This document shows, piece after piece, positions 56,591 to 64,000 of a DNA stretch of 64,000 nt. Location of the stretch: NCBI GenBank assembly GCA_036266995.1, contig DATAWX010000106.1, forward strand, positions 23,268 through 87,267, read 5' to 3'. Position numbers and translations under genes: made by a program. The notes under the pieces were generated by a model. It searched no databases. It was not told the DNA's origin and saw only the letters and a program-made list of their open reading frames with translations. Position 1 is the stretch's first letter; every line of letters begins with the position of its first letter. The stretch comes from GCA-003244245 sp036266995. Its GTDB lineage: Bacteria; Actinomycetota; Actinomycetes; Mycobacteriales; Pseudonocardiaceae.

Positions 56591-57838
56591 TCACGCACCG
56601 TCCTGGCGGGAGGCGACCGCAGCGAGATACATCTGGGCCTTATCCGGGTCCATGAACCAATGCTGGTAATCGGCCGGATCGGCGAAACCGTTGACGAACC
56701 GACGGGCGATTTCCGGGTAGGCACTTGCGGCCCCGAGAATCTTCATCACGTGCTCGGGAGGCGGACCTAGCAAAGCGTTCGTCCACATGGTTGTGTGCTG
56801 GGCGTCGGACCAGTACCGGTCGAAAGCTCGCTGCATCCAGGTCCCATCGAACGGCTCGTTGCCCTGTTCCAGGATGCTGGCGAGGTACGAGGCGGCGCAC
56901 TTGCTCGCACTGTTCGAGCCCTGCCCGGTGATCGGGTCGTTGGCGACTACGACGTCGGCCATACCCAGTACCTGCCCGCCTGAGGGCAGCTCACCGACCG
57001 GTTGCCGTACCACGGGGGGATAACCGCCGGTCAGGGTGGCCCTGCTGTCGGTCAACTCGACGCTGGCGCACCTCTCGTACTCCCACGGCACGTACTCGCG
57101 CATGAGCTCGAGCGTGCGCCTGAGGTGCTCGGCCGGACCCGGACGGTCGTCCCAGCAGTCCAACGGACCACCGGGGATTCCTTCGAAGAACAGGATGTCG
57201 CACGGCCCGCTGACGGTGCAGCACGGCATGATGAACAGCTCGCCCACGCCGGGAATGACGTTGAAGCGTACCGCGTGCATGGTGGGGTGCTCCGGTCGTG
57301 GCGTCATACCGTGCACATAGACCACTGACAGTATGCGTTGCGTGCTGGTGTAGGGGGAACGGCTCGGGTCCCGGTCGAACAGCTCAACGAGTTCGCCTTT
57401 ACCGGCAGCGATGATGACCAGGTCGTAGAAGGAGGTCAACGAATCGACATCGGAGGTCGTGACACCGTGGTAGACGACCTTGCCGCCCCGATCCTCGAAC
57501 AGCTCCAGCCAGCCGGCCATCTTCACCCGCTGGTCCACCGACTGCGCGTAGTCGTCGAGCCTGCCGACCCAATCCAGTGCACGTCCATGATCTGGATCGG
57601 CGATGGACAGGCCCAGCCCTTCGATCTTCGGTGTTTGCCGCTCCCACAGATTGAGTCCATAGTCACGTTCGTGCTGCAAGGCTGGACCGAACATGCATTG
57701 GGTCGACATGACCCGCCCACTGCGAATCTCATCAGGAGTACGGGCTGACATAATGGTGACATCATATTCGTGACGATGCAGGCTAAGACCAAGCTGCAAG
57801 CCAGCCTGGCCGGCACCAACAATCAACACTTTCCACAT
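56591..57838 (-). CDS. FAD-dependent monooxygenase, styrene monooxygenase StyA-like
   Basis: This 415-residue flavoprotein starts MWKVLIVGAGQAGLQLGLSL with a GxGxxG FAD motif. It contains GLGLSIADPDHGRALDW, VIIAAGKGELVELFDRD and a C-terminal NDPITGQGSNSASKCAASYL, the second FAD motif of StyA/PHBH-type oxygenases. StyA enzymes use FADH2 from a separate reductase; no reductase gene is nearby. An AGGAGA precedes the ATG. It lies just downstream of cvnD, where Streptomyces conservons often carry cytochrome P450 genes. Confidence 0.8.
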   Translation of the reverse strand: MWKVLIVGAGQAGLQLGLSLHRHEYDVTIMSARTPDEIRSGRVMSTQCMFGPALQHERDYGLNLWERQTPKIEGLGLSIADPDHGRALDWVGRLDDYAQSVDQRVKMAGWLELFEDRGGKVVYHGVTTSDVDSLTSFYDLVIIAAGKGELVELFDRDPSRSPYTSTQRILSVVYVHGMTPRPEHPTMHAVRFNVIPGVGELFIMPCCTVSGPCDILFFEGIPGGPLDCWDDRPGPAEHLRRTLELMREYVPWEYERCASVELTDSRATLTGGYPPVVRQPVGELPSGGQVLGMADVVVANDPITGQGSNSASKCAASYLASILEQGNEPFDGTWMQRAFDRYWSDAQHTTMWTNALLGPPPEHVMKILGAASAYPEIARRFVNGFADPADYQHWFMDPDKAQMYLAAVASRQDGA

Positions 57839-57893
57839 TCTCCTAGACCTTCCTCCCTGCTGCCTCGCAGTGGTTCGCCTACGGCCTGTCAGG

Positions 57894-58496
57894 TCACGGT
57901 GGAACCGGGCCGTAGGAGACGGTGAGGTGCTTCATGGTGTAAGTCACCAGATCCTGCAGTGCCTTCGAGGTCGACCCCGGGTCCCGGGCATCACAGGTCG
58001 TCAGCAGCACGTCCGGGGAGAGCGTAAGTGCTTCGCGCACCTCGTCGAGTTCGTAGGTGAGCTCACCGTCGAACATGTTGACGGCCACGACGAACGGGAT
58101 ATCAGAGTCGTTTTCGAAGTAGTTGATGGCCGCGAACGATTCCTGGATCCGGCTGGTGTCCACCAGGACGACAGCACCGAGCGCTCCCCGGCACAGGTCG
58201 TCCCAGAGAAACCAGAATCGGGGCTGGCCCGGTGTGCCGAACAGGTACAACACGAGATCCGGATGCAGCGTGATACGTCCGAAGTCCATGGCCACCGTGG
58301 TGGTGGTCTTTGCGCTGTCGGGGTGCGCATCGACACCCTCGCCGGCCACCGTCATCCACGCGTCGGTGTTGATCGGTTCCACCTCGGACACCGAACCCAC
58401 GAAAGTGGTCTTCCCCACTCCGAAACCACCAGCGACCACGATCTTCGCTGAGATGGTCAACGAAGAGGTGTCACACGGGTAGTTTCTTGAGTCCAT
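57894..58496 (-). CDS. cvnD: Conservon GTPase CvnD
   Basis: This 200-residue Ras-like GTPase of the conservon system has Walker A GGFGVGKTTFVGSVSE, switch I TTTTVAMDFGRITL, switch II YLFGTPGQPRFWFLWDD and specificity-type AVNMFDGE. The ATG at 58496 lies inside the end of the upstream DUF742 gene (26-base overlap). It would act downstream of the CvnA/B/C membrane complex. Confidence 0.9.
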   Translation of the reverse strand: MDSRNYPCDTSSLTISAKIVVAGGFGVGKTTFVGSVSEVEPINTDAWMTVAGEGVDAHPDSAKTTTTVAMDFGRITLHPDLVLYLFGTPGQPRFWFLWDDLCRGALGAVVLVDTSRIQESFAAINYFENDSDIPFVVAVNMFDGELTYELDEVREALTLSPDVLLTTCDARDPGSTSKALQDLVTYTMKHLTVSYGPVPP

Positions 58497-58827
58497 CGAG
58501 GATCCTCTCCAGGATGATCTGGTCGTACTGATAGACGAAGCCGGTGGGGTGGATGAACACCATGTCCTGCGCCGCCAAGTCACTGATCAGCACGCGGACC
58601 ACCGCCAGTGGGATGGTCAGATGAGCGGACAGCTCCGCCATGGATATCGTCTTGCGGGCGAGCTCGTAGAGCGCCCGCGACTCCGGCAGCAGGCCTGCGC
58701 TGAATTGCGGATCGTAATGCGGAACCGAGATCAGGGTCTCCACCAGGAGGTGGTGGCGCGGCCTTGTACGTCCCCCGGTGAGCGCATAAAGCCGAATCCG
58801 CTTGCTGCGCATCGAAATAGTGTCCAC
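58471..58827 (-). CDS. cvnC: Conservon protein CvnC (DUF742)
   Basis: This 118-residue DUF742 protein starts at a GTG behind GAGGAGG. It has RIRLYALTGGRTRP, PESRALYELARKTISMAELS and PLAVVRVLISDLAAQDMVFI, with a winged-helix-like fold. It is cotranscribed with cvnB (18 bases upstream) and overlaps cvnD. Confidence 0.92.
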   Translation of the reverse strand: MDTISMRSKRIRLYALTGGRTRPRHHLLVETLISVPHYDPQFSAGLLPESRALYELARKTISMAELSAHLTIPLAVVRVLISDLAAQDMVFIHPTGFVYQYDQIILERILDGLKKLPV

Positions 58828-58845
58828 CGTTCCCCTCCTCGGTGG

Positions 58846-59286
58846 TCAGTCGGCTCGTCGCGCGGTGATAACGCGCCGCAGATCGGCTCGGACCTTCGGC
58901 GTCAATGCGTGCCCGGCCCGGTCCACGAACTGGGTCATCTCGTACGCGACAACTTTCATATCGCAGCCTTCAGCCGTCAGCACAGCCAGCCCCGCATGGT
59001 CACCGATCCCCATGAAAAAGAAGTATCCGCGGGAAAGCCGAATCATGATCAGCTCGCAGCCGCCCTTACCGAACAGCGCCGCGCTGCTGCGAGCCAGACC
59101 CAGCAGACCGCTGGCGATCGCCGCAAGTTGTTCGGCATCATCGCTGCTCACCGATTCAGAGGCGGTCAGGGGTAATCCGTCGGAGGACAGCACGAGAGCA
59201 TGGGTTACTCCGTGCACCCGCTCCACGAAACCGTTAATCAACCAGCCGAACCCCACCGGGTTCTCGATGGCATTGTCGGCGGTCAT
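58846..59286 (-). CDS. cvnB: Conservon protein CvnB (roadblock/LC7)
   Basis: This 146-residue roadblock/LC7 protein reads LINGFVERVHGVTHALVLSS, DGLPLTASESVSSDDAEQLA and RGYFFFMGIGDHAGLAVLTA. It acts as a GTPase-interacting partner in the conservon complex. Its start overlaps the cvnA stop by four bases. Confidence 0.92.
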   Translation of the reverse strand: MTADNAIENPVGFGWLINGFVERVHGVTHALVLSSDGLPLTASESVSSDDAEQLAAIASGLLGLARSSAALFGKGGCELIMIRLSRGYFFFMGIGDHAGLAVLTAEGCDMKVVAYEMTQFVDRAGHALTPKVRADLRRVITARRAD

Positions 59287-60701
59287 TCGCTCGATCCTTT
59301 CGCCCCGCCTCCATCTGCGGTTGGGCGCCGCGCACTTCTGCGGGCAGCTCGCTCACCCTCGGAGAAGTCGCCGAGATCAGTCATCAACTGCTCACGTCCT
59401 GCACTGGGGTCGGAGTCGGGATGCTCCGAGCTGCTGGGCCCGGTCGAGGCAAAGCCGGCGAACTCCCGCATGCTTTGCGGTACGCGCCGGGGCAAGCCGT
59501 TTCGTGTCGTTCCGGGGACCGGCGTCTTGCCCTGCTCCATCCACGGGGAGTACCGAGGTGAGGTCGGCGGGCTCACCTGGTCGCGGACCGGGGCCGGCGC
59601 CGATCGGGGGCGGGGAATGGTCGTCGCCGGCGTCGGCGCGCCAGCGAACCAGGGTGTGGCTGGGGCTTCGCATACCAGGCTCGCGGGCAACGTCACCACG
59701 GCCGTGGTGCCGTGGACGGGCCGGTTCTCCAACTTGACGCGGATACCGTGTTTGCCGGCCAACCGGCGAACGACGGCGAGGCCCATGTGCTCGATCGACC
59801 CGCTGTCCAGCTTCGGCGCCGCGAAGAGCCGGGCGTTGAGCGCCTCCAGTCGGGCTGCCGGAAGGCCGATTCCAGCGTCTTCGATGTGCAGCAGGACGCC
59901 GCCCTGCTCGGTGAGGTGTGCGTTCACCGCTACGTTCGACATCGGTGGCGAGTGCGAGGTGGCGTTGTCCAACAGCTCGGCGAGCAGCCGGCTGAGGTCA
60001 TCGACAGCGAAGTCGACCACAGCTTGTGGCACCACGCTCCCGATCTCGATCCGGGGATACTGCTCGATGGACGACATCGCCGCCCGAATCACGTCGACCA
60101 GAGGAGAGGCCGCATCCGCCGCACTACCGGCGTCATGCCCGGCGAGAACCCGCAGATTCTCGGCGTTGCGGCGCAGCCGGGCAGCGACGTGATCGAGCTG
60201 GTAGAGCCGCGCCAACGCGTCCGGATCGCCCTCGTCGGCCTCCATGGCCTCCAGCTGAGCAAGCAGGGAGTCCACCAGATTGAGATCGCGCAATGCGACG
60301 CCACCACACAACCCGGCCAGCACGTCGTGCGTTGCGTCCTGCCGGTCAACCGGTGGACCGGACTCTCGCGGTGGCGCCAATCCTGGCGCCGTGTCTGGCG
60401 GCGCCAACATCTGCGCGGCTGCCAATCGCGCCTTGTTCACCAGCGTCCGGGTGCTCTCGCTGCGGTACTGCTCCAGGAGCCACTGGACACCGCGCTCAAA
60501 ACGGACTCGTAGATGATCATTGGCCGTCCCCACGGCAACGCACGGTACTCGCTCGATCGTGCGACCCACAAGGGTTAAGGGATTGCTATCCGTGATCATC
60601 ACCGCAATCAACGGCGCACGTCGAGCTGTCCGCCGACCGCCATGAGTTGGCTCGTTCGGATGTACTAAGAGCGCCGATTCTTCCGTTACACCGCAGGTCA
60701 A
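59283..60701 (-). CDS. cvnA: Conservon sensor histidine kinase-like protein CvnA, without membrane sensor
   Basis: This 472-residue protein has a dimerisation-type helix LYQLDHVAARLRRNAENLRV near residue 190 and an ATPase domain with N box ELLDNATSHSPP and G1 box EDAGIGLPAARL. G2-type residues HMGLAVVRRLAGKHGI follow. The C-terminal 110 residues are Pro/Ser-rich and disordered. Conservon CvnA proteins usually have two membrane helices and an outer sensor; none is seen here. The start is uncertain (60701, or an ATG near 60599). Confidence 0.85.
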   Translation of the reverse strand: MTCGVTEESALLVHPNEPTHGGRRTARRAPLIAVMITDSNPLTLVGRTIERVPCVAVGTANDHLRVRFERGVQWLLEQYRSESTRTLVNKARLAAAQMLAPPDTAPGLAPPRESGPPVDRQDATHDVLAGLCGGVALRDLNLVDSLLAQLEAMEADEGDPDALARLYQLDHVAARLRRNAENLRVLAGHDAGSAADAASPLVDVIRAAMSSIEQYPRIEIGSVVPQAVVDFAVDDLSRLLAELLDNATSHSPPMSNVAVNAHLTEQGGVLLHIEDAGIGLPAARLEALNARLFAAPKLDSGSIEHMGLAVVRRLAGKHGIRVKLENRPVHGTTAVVTLPASLVCEAPATPWFAGAPTPATTIPRPRSAPAPVRDQVSPPTSPRYSPWMEQGKTPVPGTTRNGLPRRVPQSMREFAGFASTGPSSSEHPDSDPSAGREQLMTDLGDFSEGERAARRSARRPTADGGGAKGSSE

Positions 60702-61019
60702 GATGGGTCAGTCAGCAGGAGCACCGACTGGTGCGGCGGACTGGCGGAGCTAGATCGAGATCAGTACAAGTGCACCTTCCGACGTCGAAGAGAAAAATCG
60801 CCCATCGGCGTGGAGTTCACGAACAGGCGTCATTCCAACGGGTGCTGCGCCGCGGCGAACTCGGCGCCGCCGGCGCCGCCGCCGCCGTGATCGCCAACGC
60901 TGTCCTCCCCGCCGCCGGCGTCCGAGTCCACTCCGCAGTGCTTCCGCCGGCACTGGCTCGTGAGAATCCCCTGTCCGACACCGCGCCACCTGATCGCCTC
61001 CAGGAACCGCGCGATCAGC
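60702..61019. other. Intergenic region upstream of the conservon
   Basis: These 318 bases lie between the L,D-transpeptidase stop and cvnA, and should hold the conservon promoter. A GCC/GGC trinucleotide-rich stretch (60863-60886) stands out. Alanine- or arginine-rich open frames here are byproducts of that stretch and are not called. No clear promoter hexamers were seen. Confidence 0.4.
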
Positions 61020-62246
61020 TCAAACCGGGAGAGCGGACATAGCTGTCCAGGTCGACCAGGGAATGGTCCAATCATAGTAGTCGCCGTCATTGGGTCCTAA
61101 TTGTCGAGAGGAACCGATGATTTCGACAGGGTCTCCGGGCAAGACCGCGTCGAAGACTGCCCGGGCATTAGTCGTGGAGAGGTTGATGCAACCGTGGGAG
61201 ACGTTGGTCCGGCCCTGTTGCGCCACCGACCACGGCGCCGCGTGGATGAACTCGCCGTTGTCGGACATCCGCACCGCCCACCGCGCTTCGACATTCTTGT
61301 AGTGATACTTCGGGTTGCTCATGTAGTATACGGGAAACTTGCTCATCACCACGTGAGTCCCGCTGTGGGTACTCCGACCAGGGTCGGAGTCCAGCCCGTA
61401 ACTGGCCGGATAGTCGGCAACCTGGATCCCGTTGGCGTAAACCACCAACCGATGGGTGCGAGTATCGCCTCGTAGCAGGTAAGACCGGCCGACGGTGAAA
61501 GTGGAGGTGATGTCCTCGCGGCCGAAGGCGCCGCCGCCCATGGCCAGCCCGTAGAGTTTCGCGGTCACGCTGACCCGAGTGTCGGGTGCGAAGTAGGTCC
61601 TCGGGCGCCAGTGCACCGTGGTGTCATTCAGCCACGCCCAAGATCCTTCAGTGGGCACCGAGAGGTGCACCGACAGGGCTTTTTGCACGGCGGCCTTGTC
61701 GATGACCTTGGAGCTGAAGGTCAGCGCGATCGGCATGGCGATGCCGTAGGTGGCGTTGTCGGCGGCGTTGAACCGCCCGCTGATCAGGCGCTCGGGGATA
61801 ACCGTCTGAAACGAGCCGGTGATCGCGCGGGAGAGGTGGTCGATTCCCGTGGCGGTGCCCGACCAAGTGTAAGTCTTCGCGTAGCCCAGTGGCTCAGTGG
61901 TCGTCCAACTCAACTTGTCCGAAGAGAGGTGACCGGACACCGCCTTGCCTTCGGGATTGGTCAGCGACACCTCGTTGAGCACGCCATGGCTGACCGAGAC
62001 ACGCACTGGCGCGGTCGGGCTGACATCGGTGGATTCGTCGCTCGGTTGGGTAACGACCTGAGCCGACACGACCGGCAGCACCGGTGGTCCCGGCTGCACT
62101 GGCGGTCCCGGTACCTGGCCATGGGCTGTTGGGGTGAATAAGACCGTGATGCATGGAGTGAGCACCACGATCACCGCCAGCGCCCATCGCATCAATCGCT
62201 TTGGCGGACCCTGCCGCCGATCATTCGAACCGCCTACCCCTGCCAC
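61020..62246 (-). CDS. L,D-transpeptidase with Ig-like domains (LdtMt2 type)
   Basis: This enzyme makes 3-3 crosslinks in peptidoglycan on the outer face of the membrane. It has 408 residues from the GTG at 62246 (GGCGGGA upstream; a GTG two codons earlier is an alternative). A signal/anchor segment (LMRWALAVIVVLTPCITVLF) is followed by two Ig-like domains. The C-terminal YkuD domain has the catalytic SHGCINLS with an upstream His (GTHVVMSKFP and HAAPWSVAQQG). Carbapenems but not most other beta-lactams inhibit this class. Confidence 0.92.
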   Translation of the reverse strand: MAGVGGSNDRRQGPPKRLMRWALAVIVVLTPCITVLFTPTAHGQVPGPPVQPGPPVLPVVSAQVVTQPSDESTDVSPTAPVRVSVSHGVLNEVSLTNPEGKAVSGHLSSDKLSWTTTEPLGYAKTYTWSGTATGIDHLSRAITGSFQTVIPERLISGRFNAADNATYGIAMPIALTFSSKVIDKAAVQKALSVHLSVPTEGSWAWLNDTTVHWRPRTYFAPDTRVSVTAKLYGLAMGGGAFGREDITSTFTVGRSYLLRGDTRTHRLVVYANGIQVADYPASYGLDSDPGRSTHSGTHVVMSKFPVYYMSNPKYHYKNVEARWAVRMSDNGEFIHAAPWSVAQQGRTNVSHGCINLSTTNARAVFDAVLPGDPVEIIGSSRQLGPNDGDYYDWTIPWSTWTAMSALPV

Positions 62247-62483
62247 GCCCACACTCCCGCCGTATCGTCCCGACTGAAGAACGACCCAACGGGCCGTGTG
62301 GTGTGCCTGTTCTTCGAGTGAGTGTGAACACCACGACTCCATCCCGCTCGACAGATTTCCCAACGAACCTCCGGTTGCCTCCCGCGTGTCGCTCCATCCC
62401 GGCAAGCGCGGACAGCGATACCCTTATTGGTTCGAATTTGATGGATCGGTGACGTTGACCGCAGGCTTGAGCCCAAGCCGACC

Positions 62484-62549
62484 ATGATCGCCGGAACCGA
62501 GCCGTGGCCGTGCAATCCTGCACAGTGAGGGCTCGGTTCCGGCGATCAT
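62484..62549. repeat. 20-bp perfect inverted repeat between divergent genes
   Basis: ATGATCGCCGGAACCGAGCC (62484-62503) is perfectly complementary to 62530-62549, with an inner 5-bp repeat (GTGCA / TGCAC) in the loop. The 557-base gap 62247-62803 that holds it separates divergent genes and has no convincing gene. A terminator is not expected there; it could end an unseen small RNA or be a regulatory hairpin. Confidence 0.7.
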
Positions 62550-62673
62550 CGCGACGCCCTGGCCGGACAACGTGGCCCGTCGACGCTGGATCGGCCTGCC
62601 GGTCCGGTGAGGTCCTCTTTGCGCCCGCTTCGCGCTAACAGAGACGCTGGTAATACTTCCGCTGGGTGATATC

Positions 62674-62701
62674 TTCGTCACACAGGGTTCGTCATACAGG
62701 G
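62674..62701. repeat. 14-bp direct repeat upstream of the isomerase gene
   Basis: TTCGTCACACAGGG and TTCGTCATACAGGG are adjacent (62674-62687 and 62688-62701), about 100 bases upstream of the isomerase start. They are a candidate binding site for a sugar-responsive regulator. Confidence 0.45.
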
Positions 62702-62803
62702 TTCTAGCCAAGCTACGAAAGCCCGCCCGCGTGAGCCACCACGACTGGGTGTGATCGTCGCGGGTGTCGATGACACTGATCGTCCTCGCAGGCAGGAGCA
62801 GAT

Positions 62804-64000
62804 ATGGCACGCATCGGACTGTTGACATTCTCCGACGGACGCGACTTCGTCCATGCCGACATCAAGACGTTCTCGTTGGACGTCGAGAGCCGCATCGCCC
62901 AGGCGCTCGAGCAGGCCGGGCACGAGGTGATCCGCGCGGCGGAGCCGATCTGGACGAACACGATGGCCACCACCGAGGCGCGTCGGGTCGCCGACGCGCG
63001 GTGCGACCTCACCATCTTCAACTACGCCGTGTGGGCGTTCCCGCACTTCTCGATGCTCGCCGCGGCAGCCACCCCGGGTCCGCTGCTGCTGTTCTCCAAC
63101 ATCGACCCGCAGTTCCCGGGAATGGTCGGCATGCTGGCCGCCGGTGGCGGGTTGGACCAGATCGGCCGGGCGCACACCCGGGTGTGGGGCGACATGGCCG
63201 ACTCGGCCGTGCGGGACCGCGTCCTGGAGACGGTCCGGGCCGCCGCCGCCGTATCCGGGCTGTCGGGCAGCACCTTCGGCCGCTTCGGCGGCCGTCCGAT
63301 GGGGATGTACACCGCGGTGGCGGATACCGATCAATGGATGAGCACGTTCGGGGTGGACGTCGAGGAGATCGACCAGTGGGAGATCGTCCGGCGTTCGGCG
63401 GCGGTCGAGCAGTCGCGGGTGACGGCCGGCCGGGAATGGCTGGAGCACCACGCTGCCAAGATCCACTACGATGGCCGGCAGCTGACGCCTGACCTGCTCG
63501 AACGGCAGATCCGCTCCTACCATGCCGTCCGGGAGCTGATCGACGAGTGGAACCTCGACTTCTCCGGGATCAAGGGCCAGCCCGAGCTGACCACCCACTT
63601 CACCACAATGGACATCACCGAGGCGTTCCTCAACGACCCTTACGACTGGGAGGGCCCAAAGCAGACCCACGTGTGCGCCACCGAATCCGATATGGACGGT
63701 GCGCTGACGATGCAGCTGCTCAAGGGGCTCGCCGGCTCGCCAGTGCTGTTCGCCGACGTGCGGCACTACCACGCCGACCGCGACATCTGGGATCTGTGTA
63801 ACTCCGGGCAGCACGCCACCTGGTTCGCGGCACGCAGTGACGACCCGGGGGAGAACCTGCGCTCGGTGCATTTCTACCCTGAGATCTTCTACTTCCCGGC
63901 CGGCGGCGCCTCGGTGTCGTTCTTCGCCGCGCCCGGCGCCGCCACCTTCGCCCGGCTGACCCGGATCGGGGGCCGCTACCGGATGCACGTCGCCCGCGGC
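62804..64000 (+). CDS. L-fucose/L-arabinose isomerase family protein (partial)
   Basis: This frame starts at an ATG behind AGGAGCAG and remains open for 399 codons to the window edge. It shows the FucI/AraA layout: an N-terminal Rossmann-like domain (TIFNYAVWAFPHFSMLAAAA and LLFSNIDPQFPGMVGML), then the metal-binding region CATESDMDGALTMQLLKGL (Glu and Asp ligands). The C-terminal metal His would lie beyond the edge. It likely isomerises an aldose to a ketose, but the sugar is unknown. It is divergent from the L,D-transpeptidase. Confidence 0.82.
   Translation, partial: MARIGLLTFSDGRDFVHADIKTFSLDVESRIAQALEQAGHEVIRAAEPIWTNTMATTEARRVADARCDLTIFNYAVWAFPHFSMLAAAATPGPLLLFSNIDPQFPGMVGMLAAGGGLDQIGRAHTRVWGDMADSAVRDRVLETVRAAAAVSGLSGSTFGRFGGRPMGMYTAVADTDQWMSTFGVDVEEIDQWEIVRRSAAVEQSRVTAGREWLEHHAAKIHYDGRQLTPDLLERQIRSYHAVRELIDEWNLDFSGIKGQPELTTHFTTMDITEAFLNDPYDWEGPKQTHVCATESDMDGALTMQLLKGLAGSPVLFADVRHYHADRDIWDLCNSGQHATWFAARSDDPGENLRSVHFYPEIFYFPAGGASVSFFAAPGAATFARLTRIGGRYRMHVARG

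Noticed and set aside
60647..61042. A 131-codon alanine-rich frame between cvnA and the L,D-transpeptidase gene
   Set aside because: It arises from a GCC/GGC-rich stretch, starts inside cvnA on the opposite strand and shows no motif.
62221..62523. A 100-codon minus-strand frame overlapping the start of the L,D-transpeptidase
   Set aside because: Arginine-rich, spans the regulatory gap and half of the hairpin, with no ribosome site or recognisable domain.

Overview
This window is chromosomal DNA from a high-GC actinomycete. GTG and TTG starts are common, the ribosomal and RNA-polymerase operons are in actinobacterial order, and there is a four-gene conservon (sensor kinase, roadblock, DUF742, GTPase). 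There is also a HadA/HadB dehydratase pair between tRNA and rpmG/secE genes, and two Mce-associated-type proteins. A Pseudonocardiales-like organism is the most economical guess; this is inference from gene content, not from a search.

Layout. (1) 1-6.8 kb, minus strand: a form II CoxS-CoxL-CoxM molybdenum hydroxylase set (CoxM runs off the left edge), a DUF222/HNH endonuclease, a decaying methyltransferase pseudogene and an SDR oxidoreductase. (2) 6.9-24.4 kb, minus strand: the translation superoperon, in transcription order rpsL-rpsG-fusA-tuf, then rpsJ through rplO, secY, adk and map. (3) 24.8-26.0 kb, plus strand: an alpha-methylacyl-CoA racemase, ending in a very large palindrome shared with rpoC. 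(4) 26.0-42.0 kb: rpoB-rpoC, two Mce-associated-type membrane proteins, a divergent alpha/beta hydrolase, rplJ-rplL with a leader/attenuator, rplK-rplA, secE-nusG, tRNA-Trp, hadA-hadB, rpmG, tRNA-Met and tRNA-Thr. (5) 42.0-46.4 kb: a membrane GGDEF/EAL protein with degenerate GGDEF and intact EAL motifs, and an ECF sigma factor translationally coupled to a Rieske protein. (6) 46.5-52.3 kb, plus strand: a compact operon with a GntR regulator, an allophanate-hydrolase-type amidase, a protein that matches biuret hydrolase closely, a second isochorismatase-fold hydrolase, a permease and an AtzH/DUF3225 protein. (7) 52.4-55.9 kb: a DinB-type protein, a small P-loop kinase-like protein, malQ and a 64-residue protein. 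(8) 55.9-60.7 kb, minus strand: a conservon cvnABCD followed by a styrene-monooxygenase-like flavoprotein and a second, reduced GTPase. (9) 61.0-64.0 kb: an L,D-transpeptidase, and a divergent FucI/AraA-like isomerase cut by the right edge.

The two most notable points are these. First, the 46.5-52.3 kb operon reads as a self-contained pathway for biuret and probably a larger ureide such as triuret or carboxybiuret; it pairs two BiuH-like hydrolases with an AtzH homologue but has no AtzE/AtzG. Second, ribosomal protein L11 has lost the conserved prolines of its thiopeptide-binding segment through one deletion and two substitutions, which predicts altered thiopeptide sensitivity and possibly altered RelA signalling. 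All family assignments were made by eye from motifs and remembered family features; no database search was run.
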